Notes: generated by a model not told the origin, from the letters alone. A stretch of DNA of 64,000 nucleotides from Bordetella genomosp. 5 (GCF_002261475.1 NZ_NEVN01000004.1:124001-188000), one strand, 5' to 3'. Numbered from the stretch's first letter, positions 52,989-62,573 are shown. Translations and numbers: made by a program.

Positions 52989-53870
52989 ATGTCGATTCTG
53001 ATCAACAAGGACACCAAAGTCATCACCCAGGGCATCACGGGCAAGACGGGCCAGTTCCACACCCGTATGTGCCGTGAGTACGCCAATGGCAAAGCCGCCT
53101 TCGTGGCCGGCGTGAACCCCAAGAAGGCCGGGGAAGACTTCGAAGGTATCCCTATCTACGCCTCCGTCAAGGACGCCAAGCAAGACACCGGCGCCACCGT
53201 GTCGGTGATCTACGTGCCGCCCGCGGGCGCTGCCGCCGCCATCTGGGAAGCCGTCGAGGCCGAACTGGATCTGGCGATCTGCATCACCGAAGGCATCCCC
53301 GTCCGTGACATGCTCGAGCTGCGCAACCGCATGAAGGCCAAGGGCAGCAAGACGCTGCTGCTGGGCCCGAACTGCCCGGGTCTGATCACCCCCGACGAAA
53401 TCAAGATCGGCATCATGCCGGGCCACATTCACCGCAAGGGCCGCATCGGCATCGTCAGCCGCTCCGGCACCCTGACGTACGAAGCCGTGGCTCAAGTGAC
53501 CGAACTGGGTCTGGGTCAGTCGAGCGCCGTCGGTATTGGTGGCGATCCCATCAACGGCCTGAAGCACGTCGACGTCCTGAAGCTGTTCAATGACGATCCC
53601 GACACCGACGCCGTCATCATGATCGGCGAAATCGGCGGTCCGGACGAAGTCAACGCCGCTCAGTGGGCCAAGGACAACATGAAGAAGCCGGTCGTCGGCT
53701 TCATCGCGGGTGTCACCGCCCCTCCGGGCAAGCGCATGGGCCACGCCGGCGCGCTGATCTCGGGCGGCGCCGACACGGCCGACGCCAAGCTGGAAGTGAT
53801 GGAAGCGTGCGGTATCCGTACCACGCGCAATCCGTCGGAAATGGGCAAGCTGCTCAAGTCGGTGCTGTAA
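52989..53870 (+). CDS. sucD: Succinyl-CoA synthetase alpha subunit
   Basis: 293 residues. N-terminal CoA-binding Rossmann domain ([14 protein letters not shown]) and the phospho-His in the [10 protein letters not shown] segment of the C-terminal domain. It pairs with SucC. Stop followed by a terminator 30 bp later. Confidence 0.98.
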   Translation: MSILINKDTKVITQGITGKTGQFHTRMCREYANGKAAFVAGVNPKKAGEDFEGIPIYASVKDAKQDTGATVSVIYVPPAGAAAAIWEAVEAELDLAICITEGIPVRDMLELRNRMKAKGSKTLLLGPNCPGLITPDEIKIGIMPGHIHRKGRIGIVSRSGTLTYEAVAQVTELGLGQSSAVGIGGDPINGLKHVDVLKLFNDDPDTDAVIMIGEIGGPDEVNAAQWAKDNMKKPVVGFIAGVTAPPGKRMGHAGALISGGADTADAKLEVMEACGIRTTRNPSEMGKLLKSVL

Positions 53871-53901
53871 AGCGCTGGCTGGATCGATCCCAGCTCCAGG
53901 A

Positions 53902-53929
53902 AACCCGCCTTCACAGGCGGGTTTTTTTT
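53902..53929 (+). terminator. Terminator of sucCD
   Basis: Stem AACCCGCCT/AGGCGGGTT with a short TCAC loop, followed by eight T residues. Confidence 0.92.
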
Positions 53930-54024
53930 CGCCTTGCGAGGCGTGGGCGACGGCGGTATCGGGGATTTCCCGAGGATGTGTGTGGGTGGTGCGCGCTGAA
54001 AGGCTGTGGACAGATTGGCGAAAC

Positions 54025-54170
54025 TATAATGAAAGGGTAGGGCATTCTCCCTATCCCTCCCATGCACCCATAACAATTGCCGTCCGGCTCGCGCTGGACA
54101 AGACGGCGGCCCGTGCATGCTGGGCACCTTCCACCCATAAAACCTAGGGGATCATCTAGGAAAGAGAGGC
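54025..54170 (+). promoter_or_regulatory. Promoter and structured leader of the first terC gene
   Basis: A consensus -10 TATAAT (54025-54030) precedes a leader of about 135 nt that can form hairpins: AGGGTAGGG with CCCTATCCCT, and GTCCGGC with GCTGGAC. The leader ends in CCTAGGGGATC-x-GGAAAGAGAGGC before ATG. TerC genes are often under Mn2+-sensing yybP-ykoY riboswitches, but I cannot match the consensus here. Confidence 0.4.
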
Positions 54171-54869
54171 ATGGAACTCAGTTCTGCAGCATTCTGGATC
54201 GCACTGCTCCAGATCATTTGGGTCAACATTCTGCTGTCGGGCGACAACGCCGTCGTCATCGCACTGGCCGCCAGATCGTTGCCCCCGCAACAACAAAAGA
54301 AAGCGATCGTCGTCGGCTCCGCCGCCGCGATCATCATGCGTATCGTGCTGACCCTGGTCGCCGCCAAACTGCTGATGCTGCCCTGGCTCAAGCTGGTCGG
54401 TGCGCTGCTTCTGGTCTATATCGGCGTGACGCTGCTGTTGCCCGAGGGCGACGAAGACGGAGCGGGTAAAGAGCACGGAGGCCTCATGGCCGCCATCCGC
54501 ACCATCATGATCGCCGACCTGGTGATGAGCCTCGACAACGTCGTGGCCGTGGCCGCCGCCGCCATGGGTGATACCACGCTCCTGGTGCTGGGTCTTGCCA
54601 TCAGCATTCCGCTCGTCATCTTCGGCAGCACGCTCCTCCTTAAAGTCATTGAACGCTTCCCCGTCATCGTATGGGTGGGCGCGGCATTGCTCGGCTTCAT
54701 CGCGGGCGAACTGCTGGTCGGTGACCCTGTTTTGCAGGAGCCCGTGGCGCGCATCGATGCCGCGTTGGGCATGTCTCAACATCACTTCGCGATGCTTACC
54801 GGTGTCGTCGGCGCGGTGGTTGTTCTGGCCCTCGGCAAGCTGTTTTTGTTGCGCCAGCAACGAAGCTGA
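54171..54869 (+). CDS. TerC-family membrane protein (first copy)
   Basis: 232 residues with about seven membrane segments. Family motifs: LLSGDNAVVIALAARSLP in the first and MSLDNVVAVAAAAMG in the fourth segment, with Asp and Asn likely to bind a metal. Members (MeeF/Alx-like) export Mn2+ or act in tellurite resistance and exoenzyme metalation. It has its own promoter; a second TerC gene follows after 170 bp. Confidence 0.9.
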   Translation: MELSSAAFWIALLQIIWVNILLSGDNAVVIALAARSLPPQQQKKAIVVGSAAAIIMRIVLTLVAAKLLMLPWLKLVGALLLVYIGVTLLLPEGDEDGAGKEHGGLMAAIRTIMIADLVMSLDNVVAVAAAAMGDTTLLVLGLAISIPLVIFGSTLLLKVIERFPVIVWVGAALLGFIAGELLVGDPVLQEPVARIDAALGMSQHHFAMLTGVVGAVVVLALGKLFLLRQQRS

Positions 54870-54919
54870 ATGCAAGCTGAATCAAAGCTTTGCGCCAACT
54901 TAATGACGCAAAGCTGAAC

Positions 54920-55040
54920 TACAATAACGGGCTGCGCCGATCCCTTTCCCTACGTCGGAATGGGGACGGACGCCCGGGTGGATTGCCCGGCGTTCCGGAA
55001 GTCGGAATATCCATACATAACACCGTTAGGGGTTTACAAA
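54920..55040 (+). promoter_or_regulatory. Leader of the second terC gene
   Basis: A -10-like TACAAT (54920-54925) precedes about 110 nt with a hairpin CGCCCGGG/CCCGGCG around TGGATTG. The end CCATACATAACACCGTTAGGGGTTTACAAA resembles in pattern the end of the first leader (CCCATAAAACCTAGGGG), given here in parts. A shared regulatory end is possible. Confidence 0.35.
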
Positions 55041-55763
55041 GTGCTCGAGTTTTTCCAAACGCTGAGCTGGTCGGCGGTCTTCCAGATCATCCTGATCGAC
55101 ATCCTGCTCGGCGGCGATAACGCCGTTGTCATCGCATTGGCTTGTCGCAACCTGGCGCCCAAGCAGCGCATGCAAGGCATCCTGTGGGGCACCGCAGGCG
55201 CCATCATTCTGCGCGTCGTGCTGATCGCCTTCGCACTCACTTTGCTGAACATCCCCTTCCTGAAGGTCGTCGGCGGTCTGCTGCTGCTCTGGATCGGCGT
55301 CAAGCTGCTGGTGCCCGAGGACGACGCCCACGGCAACGTCCAGGGCGGCACGTCCATCATCGCGGCCATCAAGACCATCATCGTGGCCGACTTCGTGATG
55401 AGCCTGGACAACGTCATCGCCATTGCCGGCGCCGCGCAGGGCGCCGACGAAGCCCACCAGCTCGGCCTGGTGATCTTCGGCCTGGTCGTGAGCGTGCCCA
55501 TCATCATCTGGGGCAGCACGCTGGTTCTGAAGCTGATCGACCGCTATCCTCTGGTCGTCACGTTCGGCGCCGCGCTGCTGGGCTGGATCGCCGGTGGCAT
55601 GCTGATTACCGACGTGTTTGTCGTGCGTCAATTTGGCGAGCAGCCGCAGACGGTTAAAATTGCCGCTGAAGTTATCGGCGCGGTGCTGGTCATTGTCCTG
55701 GGACGGTGGATCGCAAGCCGCAAAAAAACCGCCTCCAAGGAATCCGCACATGAGTCTGCGTAG
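55041..55763 (+). CDS. TerC-family membrane protein (second copy)
   Basis: 240 residues from a GTG at 55041 with TAGGGG upstream; a longer frame starting at 54960 lacks membrane character in its first part. Motifs LLGGDNAVVIALACRNLAP and MSLDNVIAIAGAAQG, as in the first copy. The C-terminal end is Lys/Ser-rich. The two copies are close enough to be paralogues but have diverged. The end overlaps the start of the microprotein at 55750. Confidence 0.9.
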   Translation: MLEFFQTLSWSAVFQIILIDILLGGDNAVVIALACRNLAPKQRMQGILWGTAGAIILRVVLIAFALTLLNIPFLKVVGGLLLLWIGVKLLVPEDDAHGNVQGGTSIIAAIKTIIVADFVMSLDNVIAIAGAAQGADEAHQLGLVIFGLVVSVPIIIWGSTLVLKLIDRYPLVVTFGAALLGWIAGGMLITDVFVVRQFGEQPQTVKIAAEVIGAVLVIVLGRWIASRKKTASKESAHESA

Positions 55764-55872
55764 GACCCAAAACGCCCAACAAACCGAATCCGGCCTGAGC
55801 CTCCTGCAGGGCCTGTTCGTCCTCGCCATCATCGGCGTGGTTGTTTCGATCGTCGTCTCGTCGTTCATCTGA
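55750..55872 (+). CDS. 40-residue microprotein with a pilin-like membrane segment
   Basis: ATG at 55750 has AAGGAA seven bases upstream and overlaps the end of the TerC gene by 14 bases in another frame. [13 protein letters not shown] is followed by [20 protein letters not shown], which resembles the type IV pilin N-terminus (G-FTLIELLVVIAIIG) with Gln in place of Glu5. It probably is a single-pass membrane protein. Eight bases separate it from the hemC start. Pilin relationship is only a pattern resemblance; it may be a small membrane regulator. Confidence 0.6.
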   Translation: MSLRRTQNAQQTESGLSLLQGLFVLAIIGVVVSIVVSSFI

Positions 55873-55880
55873 CGTTCGTC

Positions 55881-56828
55881 GTGCCCGATCCGCAACGCCT
55901 GGTCATCGCGACCCGTGCGAGCCGGCTTGCCCTGTGGCAAGCCGAGCACGTACGTGATCGGCTTCGCACGCTGTACCCCGCGTGCGAAGTCGAACTCCTC
56001 ACCCTCACCACCCGCGGCGACCAGATTCTGGATCGCACCCTGTCCAAGGTCGGTGGCAAAGGGCTGTTCGTCAAAGAGCTCGAAACGGCGCTCCTCGATG
56101 GACGCGCCGATCTGGCCGTCCATTCGCTCAAGGATGTCCCGGTCGACCTCCATGCGCCGTTCGCGCTGTCGACCGTGCTCGAGCGTGCCGACCCGCGTGA
56201 CGCCTTCGTGTCCAACGACTATCCCGACCTGGCTTCCCTGCCGGCCGGCGCCGTCGTGGGCACGTCGAGCCTGCGCCGCGAATCCCAGATCCGCGCGCAG
56301 TTTCCGCATCTGGTCGTCAAGCCGCTGCGTGGCAACCTCGATACCCGCCTGGGCAAGCTCGATAACGGTGACTATGCCGCCATCGTGCTGGCCGCCGCCG
56401 GGCTCGAGCGTCTCGGGCTGCTGTCGCGCATCCGGGGCCGCCTCGATCCGATCGACAGCCTGCCGGCCGCCGGCCAGGGCGCGCTCGGCATCGAGATCCG
56501 CGCCGACCGGGCCGACATGCAGGCCTGGCTGGCGCCGCTGGCCTGTGCCGCCACCACGGCGTGCGTCACGGCCGAGCGCGCGGTCTCGCGCGAGCTGGGC
56601 GGTTCCTGCCAGGTGCCGTTGGCCGCCTACGCCGAGATCGAAGGCGACTCCCTGCATCTGCGCGCGCTCGTGGCTTCGCCCGACGGACAGCGCATCGTGC
56701 GTGCCGAACACCGCGGGCTTCCGGCCCAGGCCGAGGGCATCGGCCTGACCGCGGCACGCGAACTGCTGACGGGCGGCGCCGACCAGATCCTGGCCGAGCT
56801 GCTGCGCCCCGAATCAGACCCGCAGTAA
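55881..56828 (+). CDS. hemC: Hydroxymethylbilane synthase
   Basis: 315 residues from a GTG start. [46 protein letters not shown] and HSLKDVP mark HemC; the dipyrromethane cofactor Cys is in [10 protein letters not shown]. It polymerises porphobilinogen to hydroxymethylbilane. First gene of hemCDXY. Confidence 0.96.
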   Translation: MPDPQRLVIATRASRLALWQAEHVRDRLRTLYPACEVELLTLTTRGDQILDRTLSKVGGKGLFVKELETALLDGRADLAVHSLKDVPVDLHAPFALSTVLERADPRDAFVSNDYPDLASLPAGAVVGTSSLRRESQIRAQFPHLVVKPLRGNLDTRLGKLDNGDYAAIVLAAAGLERLGLLSRIRGRLDPIDSLPAAGQGALGIEIRADRADMQAWLAPLACAATTACVTAERAVSRELGGSCQVPLAAYAEIEGDSLHLRALVASPDGQRIVRAEHRGLPAQAEGIGLTAARELLTGGADQILAELLRPESDPQ

Positions 56829-56883
56829 CACCACGGCTCGCGCTCAGGGCGCGAGCCGGTCTGTTCGCATGCTGGAGTTTTCG

Positions 56884-57657
56884 ATGGCGCCTCTCGCGAT
56901 CCTGACGCGGCCGGATGGCCGCAACGACACGCTGGCGGCTCGCCTGGACGCCGCGGGCTGGCGCACGCACGGCTGGCCGGCGCTCGCGCTGGCGCCGATG
57001 CCGCGGCAGTCGCCTCTGCCGGAGCCGGCCGACTTCGATCTCGTGGTGTTTGTCAGCGGCAATGCGGCCCGGCTGTTTTTCGATGCGTGGCGCGCCCAGG
57101 GCGCGTCGGCTTGGCCGGCGGCGACGGCGGCGGCCACCGTCGGGCCGGCCAGCGCGGTCGCGCTGCACGAATCCGGCCTTTTTGGCACGAATACAACAGT
57201 GATTCATCCGCCCGCGGCGGCCCCGCGGCACGATTCCGAAGCGCTCTGGGAACTGCTGCGGCAGCGGCCCATGCCGCGCCGCGTGTTGATCGTGCGCGGC
57301 ACCGAAGGGCGCGAGTGGCTGGCGGAGCGCTTGCGCGAGGCCGGGGCGGAGGTGGTGCCGTGCGCCATCTATCGTCGTGTGCCCTGCGAGTGGGACGACG
57401 CCCGGCTGGCGCTATTGCAGGAGTGGGCCGTGCAGGATCGTCCTCACACCTGGCTTCTGACCAGCGGCGAGGGCATCGCGGCGGTCGCCGCCAACATCGA
57501 TCGTGCCGGCGTACGCGCGTGGTGGCTGCGCGGCAGGGCGGTGGTCACGCACCCCTCGTTGGCGCAAACGCTGGCCGGTGGCGGCTGGAACGGGGCTCTG
57601 GTAAAAGATTGCATACCTGCCGATGAGGCGATATTCGCGGCTTTTGTTGCTGGTTGA
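56884..57657 (+). CDS. hemD: Uroporphyrinogen-III synthase
   Basis: 257 residues. ATG 56884 (MAPLAILTRPDGRND) has GGAG seven bases upstream, so it is preferred over the in-frame ATG at 56869. TRPDG at the start, VFVSGNAAR, VGPASA and the late LLTSGEGIAAVA region fit the two-domain HemD fold. It closes hydroxymethylbilane to uroporphyrinogen III. Part of hemCDXY. Confidence 0.92.
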   Translation: MAPLAILTRPDGRNDTLAARLDAAGWRTHGWPALALAPMPRQSPLPEPADFDLVVFVSGNAARLFFDAWRAQGASAWPAATAAATVGPASAVALHESGLFGTNTTVIHPPAAAPRHDSEALWELLRQRPMPRRVLIVRGTEGREWLAERLREAGAEVVPCAIYRRVPCEWDDARLALLQEWAVQDRPHTWLLTSGEGIAAVAANIDRAGVRAWWLRGRAVVTHPSLAQTLAGGGWNGALVKDCIPADEAIFAAFVAG

Positions 57658-57694
57658 ATCGTCGTTTTAGGCCATCACCGAATACAATCGCGTC

Positions 57695-58891
57695 ATGACA
57701 GACAACACCTCTTCTATACCGCCGGCACCCGTGCCGGCCCGTCCTGGCGAGAGTGCTGCGACGCCAGACGTATCAACGTCCCAGCGTGCCAAACCGGCTC
57801 GCGGCAAGCGGACCGGCGGCACGTTGATCACCGCCTTCATCATCGTGGTCATTCTGGCAGGCGCCCTGGGCGCCGGTCTGTGGGCCCAGCGCAAGCAATT
57901 CATGTCGTCCGGCCGCGAAGTCGCCGCCCGACTCGACCAGCTCACGCGCGACCTCACCCAATCCCGCAACGACACGCGCGAGGCGCTGGCGCTGGCCCAG
58001 GCCCAGGCGGGCAAGGTCGCCGAGCTCGAGACGCGTGTGCGCGAGGCGCAGAGTCAGGCCCAGACGCTGCAGCAGGCGCTGCAGAACCTGAACGACGGCA
58101 CCAGCGACGAAATGCTGGCCAACGACATCGAGCGACTCGTGACGATCGCCAGCCAGCAACTGCGTCTGGCCGGTAATGTCGGTAACGCGATTGTCGCGCT
58201 CGAGACGGCCCAGGGCCGGCTTGCCCGCGCCGACCGTCCGCGTTTCGCCAGCCTGCAGCAAAGCCTCAATGGCGATCTCGATCGCCTGCGTGCGGTGCCC
58301 ACGGTCGACATCCCCGGTCAATCGGCTCGCATCGAGCGTCTGGTGGCGCTCGTGAACCGCGCGCCGCTGCTCGTGCCCGACGCCGCCGCGCCCAATGGCA
58401 CCACCGATACCCCGGCCGCCGCGCGCGTGCCGGTGCCCGCGGCCAGCGCGCCGGCGTTGCCGGCCGACGCGGCCTGGTGGGAGCGCTGGCGTGCCGAGAT
58501 CACGTCCTGGCCGGGCCGGGCGGGATCCGCGCTCGCCCACGAACTCGGCGATCTGATTTCGGTGCAACGCGCCGATGCGCCCGCCGCGCTGCTGCTGTCG
58601 CCCGAGCAGGCCGAGCAGGTCCGTTCGACCCTGCGCCAGCGTCTGCTGACCGTGCAACTGTCCATGCTGATGCGTCAATCCACCGTCTGGAAGAGTGAGC
58701 TCGAGACGGTCGCCGACACGCTGTCCCGATACTTCGACGGCCGTGCCGCCGACACGCAGGCCGCCCTCACGCTCGCGCGTGATCTGGCCCAGACGGACAT
58801 CGCCGTGCGCGTGCCCGACGTGGCCGACAGCCTGAACAACATCGCCGCCCTGCGCGCGGCGGGGTTCAAGACTGACGACGGGCAGGACTGA
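57695..58891 (+). CDS. hemX: HemX-like uroporphyrinogen III C-methyltransferase-related membrane protein
   Basis: 398 residues. A Pro-rich cytoplasmic start, one membrane segment (about 48-66; LITAFIIVVILAGALGAGLWAQ given by ends), and a long helical periplasmic part with coiled-coil regions. Typical HemX of Bordetella-like bacteria lies between hemD and hemY. It has no methyltransferase motif despite the family name; a scaffold role in the haem pathway is suspected. Confidence 0.88.
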   Translation: MTDNTSSIPPAPVPARPGESAATPDVSTSQRAKPARGKRTGGTLITAFIIVVILAGALGAGLWAQRKQFMSSGREVAARLDQLTRDLTQSRNDTREALALAQAQAGKVAELETRVREAQSQAQTLQQALQNLNDGTSDEMLANDIERLVTIASQQLRLAGNVGNAIVALETAQGRLARADRPRFASLQQSLNGDLDRLRAVPTVDIPGQSARIERLVALVNRAPLLVPDAAAPNGTTDTPAAARVPVPAASAPALPADAAWWERWRAEITSWPGRAGSALAHELGDLISVQRADAPAALLLSPEQAEQVRSTLRQRLLTVQLSMLMRQSTVWKSELETVADTLSRYFDGRAADTQAALTLARDLAQTDIAVRVPDVADSLNNIAALRAAGFKTDDGQD

Positions 58892-58894
58892 CGC

Positions 58895-60502
58895 ATGCGT
58901 ACCTGGTTCTGGACCCTGCTGTTGGCCGTGGTGGCCGTCGCGCTGGCGGTCACGCTGCGCGCCCATCCCGGCAATGTGCTGATCCTCGTTTCGCCGTGGC
59001 GGATCGAGCTTTCGCTTACCCTGGCCGTCTTGCTGCTGGTCGCCGCCTTCGTCGTTCTCTACGTCGGTCTGCGGGTGCTGGCCTGGCTGCTGGCGATTCC
59101 GCATCGTCTGCGTGCCTGGCGCGGCCGCCGCGCCCAGGCGCGCGACCACGAGCTCCTCGAACGCGGTTGGATCGAGCTGCTTGAAGGCCGTTTCGCACAC
59201 GCCGAAAAAGACCTCACCAAGCTGCTCGACCAGACCCGCGAGGGTAGCCGCCGTGTCCTGGCCGCCTTGTCGGCGGCACGGGCCGCGCACGGGCTCGGCG
59301 AATTCGAGCGCCGCGATCGCATGCTCGAGGCCGCCCGCGAACACGCGGGCGACGACGCCGGTCTGCACGAGGCCGTGGCCACGGTTGCCGCCGACATGCT
59401 GCTCGATCAGGGCGAGGCCGAGCGCGCACTGGCGGTGCTGGCACCGCTGCAAGACGGCGGCGCGCGCCACCTGCACACCATGCGCCTGCTGCTGCGCGCC
59501 GAAACCGCGTTGGGCCATCAAGAGCGCGTGTTCGTGCTGGCGCGTGGCCTGTCGCGCCGCAACGCCCTGGCCAAGACCGAAGCCGAATCGCTGATCGATA
59601 CGGCCGGCGCCGCGCGCTTGCGCGCCGGCATCGCCACCGACGAGTGGCGTGCCATCTGGAAAGACCTCAAGTCCGAAGAGCGCCTGCTGCCCAATATCGC
59701 GCTGGTGGGATCGCAGGCGTTCGACGCCGCCGGCGAGCACAACGACGCCGCCAAGATTCTCGAGGCCGCGATCGAAACCCGCTTCGACCCGGTGCTGGTG
59801 GCCGCTTACGCCCGCTGCGATGCCGAGCAGGTGCCGCGCCGTCTGGCCAAGGCCGAGACCTGGCTGCAGAAGCGCCCGACCGACACCGATCTGCTCAGCG
59901 CGCTGGGCATGCTGTGTCTGAACGGCCAACTCTGGGGTCAAGCCGAACGCTATCTGCAGCGCAGCCTCGCGCGCCGCAACGATCCCCAGACCCACGCGCT
60001 GCTGGGCAGTCTCTACGACCGCCTGAATCGTCCCGCGGACGCCGTGCGGCATTGGCGCCTGGCCACCGCGGCCCGCATGGCGTTGCCGGTGCTGGCGACC
60101 GACGCCGCGTTGCCGGCGGCCGACCTGGGTGCCGATCCTGCGCACCTCGACGCGGAAGGGGGCTACGAGCCGGGGGATATCGATTACTACGGCGCGGTGT
60201 CCGCCGGCGCTGCCGCCGACGCCGCCACAGAGGATCGCGAGCCCGTTGTCGCGGCCTCCGCGGTCGACTACGTGCTCGATCCCGATGCGCGTACGGCCGG
60301 CCGGCCGGCGCCGCAGCCCGAGGAGCTTGCCGCAGCTGCCGTGCCGGTGCGCTCGGCGGTCGACATCGAAGACTACTTCGACAGCGCTCCGATTCCGGTG
60401 ACCGCCCTCGAGGCACCGCTGCACAGCCTGCCTGCTGAAGCCGACCCGGTCGGCGCGCGGCAGGCGCCGGGCGAGGCCGCCCGCAAGAACGACAAAGCCT
60501 GA
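58895..60502 (+). CDS. hemY: HemY-like TPR membrane protein of the haem cluster
   Basis: 535 residues. Two N-terminal membrane segments (about 3-20 and 35-60; WTLLLAVVAVALAVTL and ELSLTLAVLLLVAAFVVLYVG given by parts) precede TPR-like helical repeats (about 90-400, LEGRFAHAEKDLTKLL, GEAERALAVLAPLQDG, LGSLYDRLNRPADAVRHW). The C-terminal 130 residues are Ala/Pro/Asp-rich and disordered. It begins 3 bases after hemX. Confidence 0.88.
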   Translation: MRTWFWTLLLAVVAVALAVTLRAHPGNVLILVSPWRIELSLTLAVLLLVAAFVVLYVGLRVLAWLLAIPHRLRAWRGRRAQARDHELLERGWIELLEGRFAHAEKDLTKLLDQTREGSRRVLAALSAARAAHGLGEFERRDRMLEAAREHAGDDAGLHEAVATVAADMLLDQGEAERALAVLAPLQDGGARHLHTMRLLLRAETALGHQERVFVLARGLSRRNALAKTEAESLIDTAGAARLRAGIATDEWRAIWKDLKSEERLLPNIALVGSQAFDAAGEHNDAAKILEAAIETRFDPVLVAAYARCDAEQVPRRLAKAETWLQKRPTDTDLLSALGMLCLNGQLWGQAERYLQRSLARRNDPQTHALLGSLYDRLNRPADAVRHWRLATAARMALPVLATDAALPAADLGADPAHLDAEGGYEPGDIDYYGAVSAGAAADAATEDREPVVAASAVDYVLDPDARTAGRPAPQPEELAAAAVPVRSAVDIEDYFDSAPIPVTALEAPLHSLPAEADPVGARQAPGEAARKNDKA

Positions 60503-60541
60503 TTTTCCACAGACCCATTACTCGCTAAGCAAGGTTCCACT

Positions 60542-61078
60542 ATGAGTCTCGATCGCGTCGCGCCCGGCAAGAAGCTGCCGGAAGATTTCAACGTCATCAT
60601 CGAAATCCCGATGAATGCCGATCCCGTCAAGTACGAAGTCGACAAAGACACCGGCGCCATTTTCGTGGACCGCTTCATGCTGACGGCCATGCACTATCCG
60701 TGCAACTACGGCTACATCCCCCAGACCCTCTCCGACGATGGTGACCCCGCCGACGTGCTGGTGCTGACCCCGTTCCCGATCCAGATCGGCGCCGTCGTGC
60801 GTTGCCGCGCCATCGGCGTGCTCGAAATGGACGACGAGTCGGGCGGCGATGCCAAGCTGCTGGCCGTGCCGATCGAAAAGCTGTACCCCCCGTACCGCAA
60901 CATCAAGTCGTACGAGGATCTGCCCACCGAAGACGTGGCCCGCATCCAGCACTTCTTCGAGCACTACAAGGATCTCGAGAAGGGCAAGTGGGTGAAGGTC
61001 AAGGGTTGGAAGGGCGTGGACGCCGCTCACGAAGAAATCGTGAAGAGCGCCGAGCGCTACAACAAGGGCCAGGCCTGA
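60542..61078 (+). CDS. ppa: Inorganic pyrophosphatase
   Basis: 178 residues. [49 protein letters not shown] (metal-binding Asp cluster) and IKSYEDLP mark a family I enzyme. It hydrolyses pyrophosphate. A terminator follows. Confidence 0.97.
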   Translation: MSLDRVAPGKKLPEDFNVIIEIPMNADPVKYEVDKDTGAIFVDRFMLTAMHYPCNYGYIPQTLSDDGDPADVLVLTPFPIQIGAVVRCRAIGVLEMDDESGGDAKLLAVPIEKLYPPYRNIKSYEDLPTEDVARIQHFFEHYKDLEKGKWVKVKGWKGVDAAHEEIVKSAERYNKGQA

Positions 61079-61094
61079 TATTCAGGTTTTGGTC

Positions 61095-61126
61095 AAAAAA
61101 AGCGGCGAGAAATCGCCGCTTTTTTT
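61095..61126 (+). terminator. Terminator of ppa
   Basis: Stem AAGCGGCGA/TCGCCGCTT with loop GAAA, then T residues; an A-run on the other side. Confidence 0.9.
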
Positions 61127-61261
61127 GCGTGCGCACCGACCCGCGCTGGCGCGCTTCGGCCCGCCGCTCGAATCGGGATACACTCGCGCATTGCTCCACC
61201 CCCATCGTTTACCGACCGCGGGCGGCTCTCGCCGGCCGTGGCCTCACCGAGGTTTTCGAAC

Positions 61262-61957
61262 ATGGAATACGTCATTCAGCCCGCGCCCGTCGCGTCCGTT
61301 CCCGTGGCCGGCAGCAACGCAAGCTTCCCGGTGCGCCGCGTCTATTGCGTCGGCCGCAACTACGCCGAACACGCCAAGGAAATGGGCTTTACCGGCCGTG
61401 AAGACCCTTTCTTCTTCTGCAAGCCCGCCGATGCGCTGCTGACCGTGGCCGATGGCGAAACGGGCGAGATGCCGTACCCGTCCAAGACCAGCAATCTGCA
61501 CTACGAAATGGAACTGGTCGTGGTGCTGGGCAAGGGTGGCAAGGATATCCCGGTCGATCAGGCCAATGACTGCATCTGGGGCTATGCCCTCGGTCTGGAC
61601 ATGACCCGCCGCGATCTGCAGGGCGAGGCCAAGAAGCAGGGCCGGCCTTGGGAAGTGGGCAAGGCGTTCGATCATTCCGCGCCGATTGGCCCGGTGCATC
61701 CGCGCAGCGTGACCGGCACGATCGACAAGGGCGCGATCTGGCTCGACGTCAATGGCACGCGCAAGCAATCGAGCGATCTGGCGCAGATGATCTGGAACAT
61801 TCCCGAGAGCATTTCGTATCTCTCCGGCCTGTTCGAACTGCAGCCGGGCGACATCATTTTCACGGGCACACCCGAAGGGGTGGGCGCGGTGGTCAAGGGC
61901 GACGTCATCACGGGCGGCGTCGAGGGTTTGGGCGAACTGCGCGTGCGCATCGCCTGA
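61262..61957 (+). CDS. FAH-family hydrolase (fumarylpyruvate/acylpyruvase-like)
   Basis: 231 residues from ATG 61262. [38 protein letters not shown] (metal-binding Glu residues) and [11 protein letters not shown] are the fumarylacetoacetase-family signs; the short length fits acylpyruvase/fumarylpyruvate hydrolases such as NagK. Mg2+/Mn2+-dependent C-C bond cleavage; substrate not certain. No catabolic operon is adjacent. Confidence 0.88.
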   Translation: MEYVIQPAPVASVPVAGSNASFPVRRVYCVGRNYAEHAKEMGFTGREDPFFFCKPADALLTVADGETGEMPYPSKTSNLHYEMELVVVLGKGGKDIPVDQANDCIWGYALGLDMTRRDLQGEAKKQGRPWEVGKAFDHSAPIGPVHPRSVTGTIDKGAIWLDVNGTRKQSSDLAQMIWNIPESISYLSGLFELQPGDIIFTGTPEGVGAVVKGDVITGGVEGLGELRVRIA

Positions 61958-61984
61958 GTTTGTCTTTTCAGGGAGCGTTAACGT

Positions 61985-62116
61985 ATGCGCAGCAAGATCG
62001 TGCTGACGGCCTTCGTCGTATTCGGATTCGTACTTCAAGGCTGCAACACGATGGCTGGTATGGGAAAGGATGTGTCCCGTGCCGGTAATGCCATCACTCA
62101 TGCCGCCGAGAAATAA
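61985..62116 (+). CDS. Entericidin-like small lipoprotein (second copy)
   Basis: 43 residues. MRSKIVLTAFVVFGFVLQGC (lipobox LQGC), then NTMAGMGKDVSRAGNAITHAAEK; the G-KD--R-G--I pattern matches the first copy at 36781. GGGAG lies 10 bases upstream. Confidence 0.85.
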   Translation: MRSKIVLTAFVVFGFVLQGCNTMAGMGKDVSRAGNAITHAAEK

Positions 62117-62156
62117 GACCAGCGACTAAGTCGCTTCGTCATATTCAGACGGCCGA

Positions 62157-62185
62157 CCCCTTGCCTTTACAGGCAAGGGGTTTTT
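62157..62185 (+). terminator. Terminator after the second entericidin-like gene
   Basis: Stem CCCCTTGCCT/AGGCAAGGGG with loop TTAC, then TTTTT. Confidence 0.92.
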
Positions 62186-62291
62186 ATTTGGCCGAACGCC
62201 CGCCCGGCCGTGCCGCCTCGGTATCTACGCATAGTCGGGGACTCATCCGCGGCGGCATCCTGGCACCTCGATCCTTCTCCTGAGGTGTGCC

Positions 62292-62573
62292 ATGCAAGCT
62301 TCCCTTCCAATGCGCCGCGCCCTTCGTCAGCGCGGCCAGGCGATGACCGAATACATCGTCATCGTCGCGCTCATCGCGGTCGCGGCGATCGCGGTCTACC
62401 AGCTATTCGGTCAGGTCGTCCGCGCCCAGACCGCCGCGATGGCACGCGAGCTGGCGGGCGAAGACGGCACCGCGCAGGCGCGCCAGGCGCAGAGCGCGGC
62501 GGGCAAGGCGGCCGATCAGACCAAGTCGCGTTCCCTCAAGGCCTACACCGGAAACGCCGCGGCGGCCAAATGA
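62292..62573 (+). CDS. Flp/Fap-type pilin-like protein
   Basis: 93 residues. The N-terminal RQRGQAMTEYIVIVALIAVAAIAVYQLFG has the GQxMTEY membrane helix of Flp pilins and TadE-like pseudopilins; the remainder is Ala/Gln-rich and helical. It probably is processed at the Gly before Gln by a prepilin peptidase. The stop overlaps the next start (ATGA), which begins a Tad-like operon. Confidence 0.75.
   Translation: MQASLPMRRALRQRGQAMTEYIVIVALIAVAAIAVYQLFGQVVRAQTAAMARELAGEDGTAQARQAQSAAGKAADQTKSRSLKAYTGNAAAAK

Noticed and set aside
54025-55040. yybP-ykoY riboswitch before the terC genes
   Set aside because: Context is right but I could not match the conserved loop sequences; reported only as structured leaders.
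57773-60424. 883-codon open frame on the minus strand opposite hemX-hemY
   Set aside because: Shadow of high-GC coding sequence; composition is His/Arg/Gln-rich without domains, and hemX/hemY are certain on the other strand.
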